NCBI GenBank assembly: GCA_964036045.1
Contig: OZ038400.1
Span: 17,886,950 to 17,950,949, forward strand
From: Eutreptiella sp. 'Long Island Sound 2002'
Taxonomy: Eukaryota > Euglenozoa > Euglenophyceae > Eutreptiales > Eutreptiaceae
Length of the DNA stretch: 64,000 bases
Reading direction: 5' to 3'
The translations under genes and the position numbers were made by a program. This document shows, in pieces, positions 1 to 9,940 of the stretch (positions are counted from its first letter, which is position 1; each line of letters starts with the position of its first letter). Below the pieces are notes generated by a model that did not search any database, was not told the origin of the DNA, and saw only the letters and a program-made list of their open reading frames with translations.

Positions 1-2
1 GT

Positions 3-376
3 GGGTCGGGGCCCTTCTTCATGGGTCGGTAGAGTGCTACAATTGGGTCTGTGCAAGTGAGATACGTGCAAGAAGGTACAACTGGTCATTGCATCTGTCT
101 AGCGACTCGCCATTCGACCCCGACGGTGCAGACAATTGCAGCAATACGCGCGATTGTATTCTTCGTGGTGCCACATTCTGAGGATTTATGGGTCGGGGCC
201 CTTCTTCATGGGTCGGTAGAGTGCTACAATTGGGTCTGTGCAAGTGAGATACGTGCAAGAAGGTACAACTGGTCATTGCATCTGTCTAGCGACTCGCCAT
301 TCGACCCCGACGGTGCAGACAATTGCAGCAATACGCGCGATTGTATTCTTCGTGGTGCCACATTCTGAGGATTTAT
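3..376. repeat. Tandem duplication of a 187-bp unit (2 copies)
   Basis: Two nearly identical 187-bp copies lie head to tail (about 3-189 and 190-376). The open frames they contain repeat with the same 187-bp offset and match nothing I recognise, so this is read as non-coding duplication. The array may continue upstream of the window. Confidence 0.85.
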
Positions 377-710
377 CAATCAAAGACGTCTGGGCGACTA
401 AACGCCCTCCAAAAATACTCAACCTTTCCCCTGCAATCCTGAACAAGCCTCAACGCTTTTCGAGCCTTTCAATACCTTACGACCCCATTTATCATCATTT
501 GTCACTATTTATCATCGCTTACCATCGTCAGCCCTCATGCAACATACTCGCCTGCACAGGGCTGTGCTAATGGAAAGCACTGAGAAAGGCAACCGTACTT
601 GTAGAAGGTTCGAGAAGCTTCGATTGTTTCGAGAGGGTTCCAGAGGGTTCGAGACGGGCGTTTGCGGGTGATGCAGGGTCGGAGAGAGCGGGAGAGACTG
701 AAGAGCCTCG
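377..710. other. Intergenic stretch, nothing recognised
   Basis: No splice-coherent exon, RNA gene or long repeat was seen. It is downstream of the minus-strand gene ending at 711 and may include its 3' untranslated region. No polyadenylation signal was assigned. Confidence 0.4.
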
Positions 711-3700
711 TTAAGCATTCTCGGGGCTGACGAAATCGTAGTCTCCATCTTTGCTGGGCAATGTTGTCAAGCTCTTTAACCCTCTGGGAACCTTCTGAAC
801 TGACCAACCTTTACAGACCAATGGACATATCCTGACTGCCACCCTCCGTCTATGCTCCGGCGCCCGCTTGCTCACTCGTAGCCACGCACATGCAATGGGC
901 AACTGAGTCCCTTTGGACGATTCAAAAGGTGTTTAGGCAGCTGTCATCATTGGGAGCTCAGCAGGAAGGCACCTTGCTTAATGGAAATACAGGCAGAGAG
1001 TCCCAGGTCCCAGACCAATCAGACACCTGCAGCTTCTGGAGTTTGGACTGGAGCTCATGCTGACCCTGCAGCAAAGCGGTGAGCTCCGCATCGCGCACAC
1101 GTGAGTCCTTTTGCTGGGCCTGTAGTGCTTTTTGCAAGTCTATCGTGGCTTCGTCCACCACATGCACAGCGCTCTCCCTGTGGGGCAGTGAGGCAGATTT
1201 GTGAGGTCGCAATCACCTCCCCAGTCACACACGACGGGCAGCCACGGGGTATGCACGGAAACTTGACACAAAATCTGGCATCTATGCAGGTATGGCAATG
1301 GACATATTGCGGGGGACGACGACAAGTTCTTGGGCAGAAGAAACTGCTACAAGCACAAGCATAAGGGGCACACAAAAGCACAGGCACAAAGATACAGAAA
1401 ACAGGTTGCACACCTTGCAACATCGCACACCCTCTCCCATTGCCCGTAGCACTTGTTCAGCAAATCCCTAACCGCAGCAGGTCTGTGCCGCAGTCTGGCC
1501 ACTTGCAGTGGGTCATGAGTGCCGCATGCCTGCCTGCTGGTAAATACCGTGGCAATATCCTGCAATACTGCCTCCTGCAAACGACAATTCAATAAAACGC
1601 ATGCACACGTGCCACGTGACACTCGCACTAAGCGGACCTTCTACTGAACACCAAAACCCCTCGGATGTTAAGCACAGCCGATGGTGGCTACCGCTGTGGC
1701 TTCAAAAGCGAAATGTCAGGCAAAAGTGTCTAACCAGGATGTGGAAGAATTGTACCGAGGTGATCAGAGAGGGGTACAGGTTGTATGCGGGTTGCATGGC
1801 CTTTTCTCCACCAAAATCATTCCCACACTATTATTTTCAAAACCCAGAAGGTGCCCGCGACCCACAACCCCCCAGCACCTCCCTCAGAAACATCTCTCTT
1901 TCTTGCTGTCCCAGTCGCCGGAAAAAGTAGTCCGGGCGCACCCTTTTGAAGTTTCTAAGGATTCAAAGCCATCAAACCGCGAATTTCGCATTGTCGAGCA
2001 GGCCCCCTGAGTACTCTTGTGCCGTTCCACTGCAACCTTCTGCAAGAGAGGCATGTGCAATTCCGCGTCCCAGCGGATGTCGTCGTGGGTTGGTGTTTTG
2101 AAGCTGCAGACAGAGCGCATGTCGTCAAGTGTCCGAGAGAAAATAACTCCGGCGGCGGCTCCCAATTCTATGATTCGGGACACGGGCAGCTCCAGAAGCT
2201 GCCCCGATGCATACCGCGGCATCTGTGTGCCTGTTGCTGCAAAGACAGCAAAGCAGGTGTACAACGCCAAACATATGCGGTCCCAGCGCACACCAAACTC
2301 CACCGCAACCCGAAGCAACACCACCAAACTCCACCGCAACCCGAAGCAACACCACCAAACTCCACCGCAACCCGAAGCAAACTCCACCGCAACGTCCCCC
2401 AAACGTCCACTGACCTGCACCAACATCGATCTCATCTCAAAAGAACAGGGGTTTGACGCGCCGCCGCGTCTCACACACCTCCATCTCTTGCATGCGTTCC
2501 ACAAGGTCCTCAGATGATCGCTTCAGTTGAGCGGCGCAATCACCATCCAATTGCTGCATCCGGCACTGTACAGAAACGGGCTGTGAAGGACCCCCCCCCT
2601 TATGGTCCGTGCACTGCTTTCTGGCCACAGTGGCCGCGATCGTGAACAACCCCCCGTTTGGTGTACATGAGCCATGCGGATCACCCGATATTGGAACCAT
2701 CTTACGCTTTTATAAATGCCACTGCCCTCAATTCGGTACACCGCCAAGGGGCAGTTAAATTACTGTTCTTTTGAAACTATGCAACGCGTGCACCCGTACA
2801 CCCACTTTTGGGGGGATCCCATTCGGATGTCAGAGATAAGGGCCCTGAAATATGAGATACAAAATCTAAGGGAGAAGTAAGGGTGGGTTGATGGACGGCA
2901 CAGAGACTTACCGCAGAGGGGGCGTAGATAATGTTTCGAGCGTTGGGATCGCATGTCAGCGGCAGAGCACTGCACATCACACCGACGATGTTGTTTTGTT
3001 CACCTCCACCGCGATACCGCGGGAGGCAAAGTGCGAGGAGCGGATGATGATGCCCCGGCGGTTGGGAGCTCGGAGACTTCGCAGGGCTCCAACGGAGCCA
3101 CCTCGCCGCCCCTTCAGCCTTCACAGCAACGCACCATCCGTAGAAACCTGAGCCCTGCACATCGTTGGGGCTCTGGTTGTGTTCCGCGAGCCCTGTCCGG
3201 CGGCCATAGAACTGCCCGTTTGCCGACGCCCCACACACTATCACATTCTTCACTATTCATGCCCACGGGATCAGGGAAACATGGTGCATTGCGAACCAGG
3301 AATTCGTGGTACAGGGAGGAGGTGCAGCCCGCCCCCCACCGGTTGAGGATTCTTGAGAATATGGGCAGTTGAGGGCTGTACCATTGCTCAAGGTTATGGA
3401 GGGTTGTCTTGTGAGGATCGTTGACCGTTGTTGAGGGCATCCAAAACTGGTTTGGCTGTTGACGACTTCTGTGAGGTTCAGAGGGTTGCTCATGACTGCC
3501 CAGGGTCAATGAGAGTTATTCAGGGGTTTTCACTGTGTTGAAGGTGGCGGGTGGATGTTAAGGGTTGTAGATCGTTGCTGTGGGTGCCGAAAAGCTGGTG
3601 AGGGTGAAACAGAGTCGTTGACACTTCTTGAGGGTTTTTGTGGAGTATAGGGAATGTTGGAGGTGCTGAGGATTGCTGAGTATTGTGGACGGTGTTCGAG

Positions 3701-4324
3701 GTTCTGAAAATCTGTTCAGAATGTTGATTTGACCGTTGAGTAGACTTTGATCGGCGGAGAAATCCCTTTTGAACCTTGAACCTTCGGTGTCCCTCAACAA
3801 TCCTAGAATCTTGAATGAAACCCAGTCGCCCTCAGCGACACTCTACAATTCTCAACAACTTTGATGAACCATTGACAACAATATCCTGAGACTCCTGAAT
3901 GAGAGATCATATTTGGTCCCAATGCTGCACTTGTTGACAGCCGTGGTACCAAGGCAGAGAATCCGGAAGCAGCTGGAACAAGATTATGCCCCGATTTAGG
4001 TGACACGGTAGCACAGCTGATGACGCCCCCTTTCCATTCAGCTCCATTCAGTTCCTATTGGGCATCGTGCCGCTGTTGCCCTGAGATCCTTGCTCCTTGC
4101 GAAGCAATAATTGCTACTTTTTGCCATTGTCTCCCCAACTCTCCCCAAACCTGAAGCTCGTGCTGCAACGTGAACGTCAACTCGTGTACGATACCCCGAA
4201 GATCATCTTCGATGACCGCGCGACACGTGTTCTCCACCTCTGCTTTATGAGCGTCCCCGTGGAATCTGTCCAATAGGGCACCAATCGTGGCCTGCAACCG
4301 CTTGACCTCTTCCGTGAGAATTAT
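711..4324 (-). CDS. Coiled-coil-rich spliced gene, 3' part, function unknown
   Basis: Seven minus-strand segments look like exons of one gene. They are 4151-4324, about 2912-3250, 2479-2565, 2037-2222, 1414-1574, 1027-1177 and 711-794 (stop at 711-713). Phases agree: 1414-1574 ends two bases into a codon and 1027-1177 starts with the third base, after a CCCCACAG acceptor. The other joins are phase 0, and the exon ending at 2912 has a GTAAGT donor. Several exons are charged and heptad-like, for example ERMQEME, LTEEVKRLQATIGALL and LQKALQAQQKD, so the product is probably a coiled-coil protein. No enzymatic motif or family was recognised. The 5' end is not found, and exons may be missing between 3250 and 4150. 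The 1414-1574/1027-1177/711-794 chain is the firmest part. Confidence 0.55.
2295..2400. repeat. 31-bp tandem repeat, about three copies
   Basis: CCACCGCAACCCGAAGCAA recurs at 2300, 2331 and 2362 (period 31), then once more after a shortened 22-bp spacing. It lies in the presumed intron between exons 2479-2565 and 2037-2222 of the minus-strand gene. It adds proline- and glutamine-rich translations to spurious frames on both strands. Confidence 0.85.
3251..4150. other. Presumed intronic sequence, no exon resolved
   Basis: This lies between the exons ending near 3250 and starting at 4151 of the minus-strand gene. It is rich in degenerate TTGAGGGTT and TTGAGG words (about 3380-3780), which suggests a decayed short repeat. 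A 67-codon minus frame at 3803-4006 could be a further exon, but no consistent splice pair was found. Confidence 0.35.
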
Positions 4325-4738
4325 CTGGTTCCTGCCGCACGGAGTGGTTGAGCATGCGATCCAATAGGACGTACTGGAAAAGCTCCCCCGCGTCTCCAAA
4401 GCACCCTCCCATCTACAGGCCCCCCAACCAGGCAATTACCCAACCACCACCAAAGCCGCCCCCTTGGGCGACAACAGCCACAGTGAAGAAGAGCCGTGAT
4501 GGCCTCCAAACCGCCCGAAGAAACCTTCGTTCTAGAATGCTGCAATCGGACTTGGGTGTGGGGGTTTATTCACCCGGGAAATGAATGTTTGCTCGTTGCC
4601 ATCCGGTTCTGATGGCGTCCAATAATGATGGCATTGCTCTGCCCCACACCCCCGTCCCATCTCATCGCTTGAATGTTTGACCATTGGGTGCCCCTGGTCG
4701 CCAATCCCGCCCCAGGTCCCACAGACTTGCACCTTCAG

Positions 4739-5023
4739 TGTGAGCTCTGCGAAGTGCAAGACGGAAAATCCGTCGCGTGCGCAAACAAGATAGCACGGAT
4801 GGAAACACAATGCGAGCTGTCCCTGTCCAAGATCAGGGTGCACAAACAGCTCTCCGGGCTGTCACCGCCAGAACGCCGAGACATGACTTCACCCCGCGTA
4901 CAACAGCGAAATCCACCCGACGCCATCCTGGACGGCGAAGCAACGGGTGACGGCACAGGAGAAGACAATCAGGAGCTGCGAGGACTCATCCGCCGTGTTC
5001 TGGTGCTGCATTGCCGAGCAAAG
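4739..5023 (+). CDS. Probable internal exon of an unknown plus-strand gene
   Basis: A 95-codon open segment starts after a CTTCAG acceptor and ends at a strong GCAAAG/GTAAGT donor, phase 0 at both ends. It is hydrophilic, with paired cysteines near the start (CELCEV) and a helical charged middle (KIARMETQCELSLSKI). No family was recognised. It lies on the strand opposite the exons at 711-4324. A further plus-strand segment, about 5796-5900, ending [14 protein letters not shown] and following residues, is also phase 0 at both candidate splice sites and may be the next exon. The other strand of that segment is equally open. Confidence 0.4.
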
Positions 5024-5458
5024 GTAAGTTGTGCAAACTGCCACGAATTTACGTCAGACTGCCTGCGGCATTGGGGGTTGGGTGGCACATTGGATGGGAC
5101 GTGGATCTCTTCTGAGATGATACAGTACACGAAGACTGAAAATGGAAACCCCCGGCCTCACGCACCACAGTCCCGGCCTCATCCACCACAGCCCCGCCTC
5201 ACCCACCACAGCCCCGCGCCACGGCCTCTACCTTACGTACCACAACCCCCGGCCGCGCTGATAACATCCCCAACCACATGCACCACAGCCCCCACAACAA
5301 AGGGCCGGAAGGGTCTGTACGTCGCCGCACAAAAGCGATAGCATGCGGGCGCCATGGCCACAAGGATCAGCATCAGTGTGTCTGCCCAATTCAGTTTACT
5401 GTTGGGCAACGCTCGGCCATCTCGACCGGGATGACAGTCCGATGCAAAGCAACTCTGC

Positions 5459-5710
5459 GGGCATACCGCAGACCCACTTGATGTAGTAGCATACCGCAGA
5501 CCCACTTGATGTAGTAGCATACCGCAGACCCACTTGATGTAGTAGCATACCGCAGACCCACTTGATGTAGTAGCATACCGCAGACCCACTTGATGTAGTA
5601 GCATACCGCAGACCCACTTGATGTAGTAGCATACCGCAGACCCACTTGATGTAGTAGCATACCGCAGACCCACTTGATGTAGTAGCATACCGCAGACCCA
5701 CTTGATGTAA
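5459..5710. repeat. 28-bp minisatellite, nine copies
   Basis: Nine nearly perfect head-to-tail copies of a 28-bp unit containing CATACCGCAGACCCACTTG, with the last copy changed at its end. There are no unique spacers, so it is not a CRISPR array. Because 28 is not a multiple of 3, the three minus-strand frames each read the same 28-residue period, giving artefactual cysteine/tyrosine-rich proteins. Confidence 0.95.
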
Positions 5711-5881
5711 TAGGGGGTGTTGCCCGCCGGTCACAGTTGGCAGTTTGCATGCAGCTGCGTTCCCACCCGATCTATCCCTCAAACCCCGATACCCAAGAGC
5801 CCCAATGGCGGCATGGCGAAGGACACACCGATCAAGTTTTTCTTCGCACGCCACGAGTCGCTGGTCCACAACGTCCACTTT
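5711..5881 (-). CDS. Possible minus-strand exon, coding strand uncertain
   Basis: After a GTTCCAG acceptor the minus strand reads [19 protein letters not shown] and continues, hydrophilic and heptad-like, as in the coiled-coil gene further left. It could be one of that gene's upstream exons. The plus strand is also open here with phase-0 splice candidates, so orientation is not settled. No donor was fixed. Confidence 0.3.
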
Positions 5882-6027
5882 CTGGAACGTACAATTGCAA
5901 AGGTTGACATTGGGTGTACGGTGCTCTGCCAGCGGCTGCCGGCATCCCCCCCAACCCGCCAACCCTCCTGCATTCCAGCTTTCTGAGTCCGTTCGCCCCT
6001 ACTTCTGTTCCCGCCAAAAGACAGACG

Positions 6028-6029
<2 letters not shown>

Positions 6030-6123
<94 letters not shown>
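6030..6123. repeat. (GA)n microsatellite, about 47 repeats
   Basis: Uninterrupted AG dinucleotides. It accounts for the Arg-Glu and Ser-Leu repeat translations on the two strands. Confidence 0.98.
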
Positions 6124-6125
<2 letters not shown>

Positions 6126-7134
6126 CATTGCGGATGGATCGTCAAGCGGAGCGTTGGGCTGCGTTACGACCGGTTGAACCCCTTTTATTGGTGTGACGTT
6201 GTAAAGCTGCAGATGAATAAAGCCGTATCATCATTGAAACTGTTGACCTCCGAGACCAGAACCCGCTGCTGTATTTGGAGCCTAGTGAACACGTATCTAG
6301 TGCTTCGGGAAAATACATTAGCCCCATGCGAGTTCAAGTCATTCACTGTTACTCCAAAGGCGCATTTCCACTAACTCGCTCGGTCCCAACCATAAGGGAA
6401 CCTAGAACGATGCACACAAATTGCTTGTATTGTCATGCTCGCCATTTGCCTACGGACACGGCACTGAAAATTGATGGCTTGGCGCACGTTGAAGTCAAGA
6501 GGAAATGTGTATTAATGTGTCAATTGCCAAACCCCCCTCCCCACCTTGTAACATAGTGCCCGGCCGGGCGCCACTGCCTCACCCCAAACCTACACATTTG
6601 AAAAGAGGATAAAGGGAAACTTACGGATACATTGGATGTGATGCACAACCTTGGGTTACGATTGACACCTCGTTTCGCAAGCCACACAAGCGCAAGCTAC
6701 TTGCTAGGATCACCCCCGAGAAGCGTTGTACGAGACAAACCAAACCAACCCAACCCAAACCAAACGCCTACAAAGAGATCCTACACCAAATGCGAACAAT
6801 GCGAGCCTCCTCATTCCCCCCCAACCCCCTCCCAACCTTGCATCTCTTTCAAAACCCAAAAAAATTGGAGGGCGTGCAGGGTTAAAAAACCACAACGTGA
6901 GCCACGCATGCAAATTTACGATGAGCCACACATTTACAATTCTTAGAAGTAGGGTAGAACCCGTGTGGTGCCGTATGGAAAATTGTGGTTGTTGATGAAA
7001 TGAGGACAAGGCCAAAAATTTTGGCTGAAGCAGTCTAAGTGGTCATTTTTAGATTTCTACGGTGGCATGGGTCGCACACATGGGATGTACCATCACTCTC
7101 AATGCCCCACAAGCATGGGAAGGTGTGCACACAC
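6124..7134. other. No gene recognised
   Basis: Only short frames, none with a recognisable domain or a convincing splice-site pair. It is downstream of the minus-strand exons at 7135-7709 and could contain their 3' exons or untranslated region. Confidence 0.35.
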
Positions 7135-7709
7135 CGGAACCAAATCTTGTGGCTGGAGTAGATCAACGATGAGCGCCACCTCCTTCTCGACCTCATACAC
7201 GCGGTCCCACACGCGACCGGTCGACGTGTTTCCTAACGAAACGATGAAAGGGTAATAGCGCATTTGCCCCAGTGCGTTACCTGCCATTGACAACCGACGA
7301 ACGACGGATGGGGGGGGGGGGGGGTTCCGCTAATGGACACTCAGCCGTGACGAAACGTTGCAAAAGGATTTGGTGGGAGACCGCCATGCCCAACAAATAA
7401 CAAATGGCTGACATCAAATCACGCAAACCCCACGAAGAAGAGCGCACCTTGCCGCATAGCCCCTTCCAAATCGCGGATCCGGACAGCGTGGCCCATAACA
7501 TCTTGTTGCACTTTGTGTGTTGCTTGCTCCAACTCTAGCGTTTGCTGGAGATGCAGTGCCAACGAACCAACTGCAAATGTGGCACACAAGAAACTTCCCA
7601 CAAATGTGACACCGTTCCACTTGTCTTGAAGGCACCACAGAGGAGCAATGAGGAGGAGTGACGCGTTTTGTACGGCAATGGAAGAGGAAGACTCCTCGAC
7701 GGTGGGGCA
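7135..7709 (-). CDS. Two spliced exons of a membrane/coiled-coil protein, function unknown
   Basis: Exon 7448-7709 follows a CTTTCCAG acceptor and ends one base into a codon at CGGCAAG/GTGCGC. Exon 7135-7280 follows a TCAATGGCAG acceptor and starts with the two missing bases, so the join is in frame and gives a Gly codon. The first exon has a hydrophobic stretch (ASLLLIAPLWC, then VTFVGSFLCATFAVGSLAL) that could be one or two membrane segments. It is followed by a heptad-like region (LQQTLELEQATHKVQQDV). The second exon continues with YPFIVSLGNTSTGRVWDRV and a charged helix. I do not recognise the protein. The start and the C-terminus lie in unresolved exons. A G-tract at 7311-7324 is inside the intron. 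Confidence 0.55.
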
Positions 7710-8065
7710 CTGGAAAGGCATGCTGCGTGTTCGACTTCGGCATGCTCCATGTTTAAGATGTTGTTCTCGTCCCAGCACTCCTTGCAACAGAGGGGTGTGC
7801 TCCCATCTGGGGTTCTACAGTTGGTTGTGAATTTGGGTGGAATGGTGTAGTTTAATTCGAACACAATCACCGCAAGCAAAACTCGTCAGATGGCCATCGA
7901 AGTCGCTTGTGAGTAGTATTTTCGGACCACACGAAATAGCTTTTGACGGCCTTTCTTGTGATCACCACCGAACGTGCCCCAACGGAACTGTGCATGAGCC
8001 ATGGAGCAGTGTCAAGGTGTGGTATGTGGGGCCGACATACATGAGCCAGTAATAGCCCACCGCTT
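7710..8065. other. Possible upstream exon region, unresolved
   Basis: Minus-strand frames here (for example around KSYFVWSENTTHKRLRW at about 7880-7930) have plausible protein composition. They could be 5' exons of the gene at 7135-7709, but no phase-consistent join was found. Confidence 0.25.
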
Positions 8066-8410
8066 TTTGCACAGGGGGGTCTATTGGGAAATAGGGGGGT
8101 CCTATTTAGAATCCCTTCGGAAACAGGGGGGGGGGGCAATTTAGAATCCCTTTGGAAATATGGGGGGCCTACCCTTTGGAAATAGGGGGGGGTCTAATTA
8201 GAATCCCTTTGGACATAGGGGTGCCTATTGAGAAACCCTTTGGAACCATATGGGAGGCCTACCCTTTGGAAATGGGGGGGGGGGGCTATTTAGAATGCCT
8301 TTGGAAATAGGCAGGGGCCTATTTAGAATCACTTGGGAAACAGGGGGGGCCTATTTCGAATCCCTTTGGAAATAGGGGGGCCTATTCAGAATCCCTTTGG
8401 AAATAGGGAC
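8066..8410. repeat. G-rich degenerate minisatellite
   Basis: About ten imperfect units of CCCTTTGGAAATAGGGGGGC type alternate with CTATTTAGAAT, with G runs of 4 to 11. Unit length varies (about 30-60 bp). No coding potential. The dense G runs on one strand could form G-quadruplexes. Confidence 0.85.
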
Positions 8411-9209
8411 CTGCTCCGTTGTTATTGCACATCCTCCTCCTAGCAATCCCCACACCCATTTTGAAGTCAAGTCGACCCCTGTCAACCTTGTCAAAGAAGC
8501 GCAACACTACTTGTACGCTTTGCAAGCCAAAAACCCCATAGCAGTTGGATGTTGCTCTCATGTGCAAGACCACCCAGCTCATCAGGCTCAATCACCTCAC
8601 CTCTTGACCACAAAAACAATGGTCGGAAAACCTCTCAAGCCCCCTCAATCCCTCAAGCCCTTAAGCCCTCGGCCCCTCAACCCTTCTTCGTCGCTCTGCC
8701 GAGGGCTTAAGGGCTTGCGCAAGGGCGACAACACGACGGCTGCTTCGTCTACCCCCTCATCCCCCCCTTGTCTTCCTCTTGCTTGCACCAACACCTTCAT
8801 TACTTCCCCACTGTCCCTCTCAATCTCCACAAGGTTGTCTAACTCAAGTTGTCTAGTATTAAGATTTAAGTCAAGGCGTCAAGGCAGGGGGACTAATCAC
8901 AAATGCATTTAAAATGAACGAAGAGTATGAATGGGCCATAGTACAACACAAAGCAAAGTGGATCAGTTCGTCTTTCAGTTGCACCCGCATACCATACACC
9001 ACACCCTTGTTGTCATCGCCTTTCGTCCCTATGACCTACACACCAATGTGGAGGGTTAGGGTTATCTCTATGTCAAGTTCGCAAACGCTCATCGAAACAC
9101 AACCCCACGTGCATGATCCATATGTGTAAAAAATCGCCCACAATCGAACACAATCATTTGCATTTCAAAGGATTCCCATGGGCACAAGGTGCCGCGTCTT
9201 CTCGTCACA
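8411..9209. other. Low-complexity and unassigned sequence
   Basis: 8630-8720 has repeats of CCTCAAGCCC type that make Pro/Leu-rich frames. Frames on both strands (8397-8912 plus, 8645-8830 minus) exist, but none is recognised or bounded by convincing splice sites. Confidence 0.3.
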
Positions 9210-9611
9210 CTAACCTAGCCGCGGCCGCGATGACGGGGGTTGTGCTCCCAACGCAAATGATTCCGGCACTTGCGCTGCCGCATTTGCATCGCCGCCGGTC
9301 CATCCCAGCATGGGGCCGTTGCACAACATCCCCTCAGATGGACGCCCCCCAACTGTGGCCTTCTTCACCACGATCCCTTCGCCGTCCTGCTCTACTTTGG
9401 CACCCACTTTAGCAACCACAATGCGCATCCCTTGCTTTACTTTTGCGTTGGTAACAATGGTTAAGAGCTCTTCTTCCCCAACATCCACTTTAATCGCAGA
9501 CAGCTTGTTGGTCTTGGGAATGCTCTCAACCTCCGCGATGTTGCCCACGGCGTAACCTTCGTACCGCGGGTCGGCAACCTCAGGCCGCGGCAAGTCGCAT
9601 GCGATGCAAAC
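9210..9611 (-). CDS. tRNA-binding OB-fold domain protein, C-terminal exon
   Basis: The terminal exon starts after a TTATCCCCATGCAG acceptor, phase 0, and runs 133 codons to a stop at 9210-9212. It holds a complete tRNA-binding OB-fold domain of the kind found in Arc1p/EMAP-II, at the C-terminus of some methionyl-tRNA synthetases and at the N-terminus of bacterial PheRS beta. Visible are the opening strand AVGNIAEVESIPKTNKL, the VDVGEEE turn, the strand IVTNAKVKQGMRIVVAKVGA and the family signature RPSEGMLCNG. A short tail ends in PPSSRPRLG. Such domains bind tRNA non-specifically and tether synthetases or act as free-standing tRNA binders. Upstream exons (about 9620-9950) are not resolved, so it may be stand-alone, plastid-targeted or fused to a synthetase. 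Confidence 0.75.
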   Translation of the reverse strand, partial: VCIACDLPRPEVADPRYEGYAVGNIAEVESIPKTNKLSAIKVDVGEEELLTIVTNAKVKQGMRIVVAKVGAKVEQDGEGIVVKKATVGGRPSEGMLCNGPMLGWTGGDANAAAQVPESFALGAQPPSSRPRLG

Positions 9612-9940
9612 CTGCATGGGGATAAAAAAGTAAGATTGCCCGGGTCCAGAGTGGACGACTTTGCGCCGTCCCTGCTACGTTGTTCCACGGCATGGGGGAC
9701 CGAAGACTTTCCCAAAGGACGGAATCTCCCTTGGAACCTGGTCCTATTGCTTGCAAATGCTCTAGCTACGGAGAGAGGAGGAAAGCTTGGGCTACCAAAG
9801 TTCGAAGTGCAAGTGTGAGATGGAGTGCTCTTTGCGCCTGCATGAGTCCAATGAAACAACTTACCGTGCACTCCGGTCAACGATGGACAGGAGGTCTATA
9901 GCCGACAAGAGGCTTTCACACCATCCAACACACACCCAAG
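9612..9940 (-). other. Probable upstream exon region of the tRNA-binding gene, not resolved
   Basis: A GTAAGT donor on the minus strand (about 9861) follows a short open segment, SLLSAIDLLSIVDRSA. Between it and 9611 are Ser/Arg-rich frames that could encode a transit peptide. No phase-consistent chain could be fixed. Confidence 0.3.

Noticed and set aside
5459-5710. Possible CRISPR array (28-bp repeats)
   Set aside because: Copies are directly adjacent with no spacers, and the sequence context is eukaryotic. It is a minisatellite.
5745-6374. Arg-Glu and Ser-Leu repeat proteins around 6.0-6.1 kb
   Set aside because: Translation of the (GA)n microsatellite on the two strands.
9055-9070. Telomere-like TTAGGG at about 9057-9064
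   Set aside because: A single partial occurrence, not an array.
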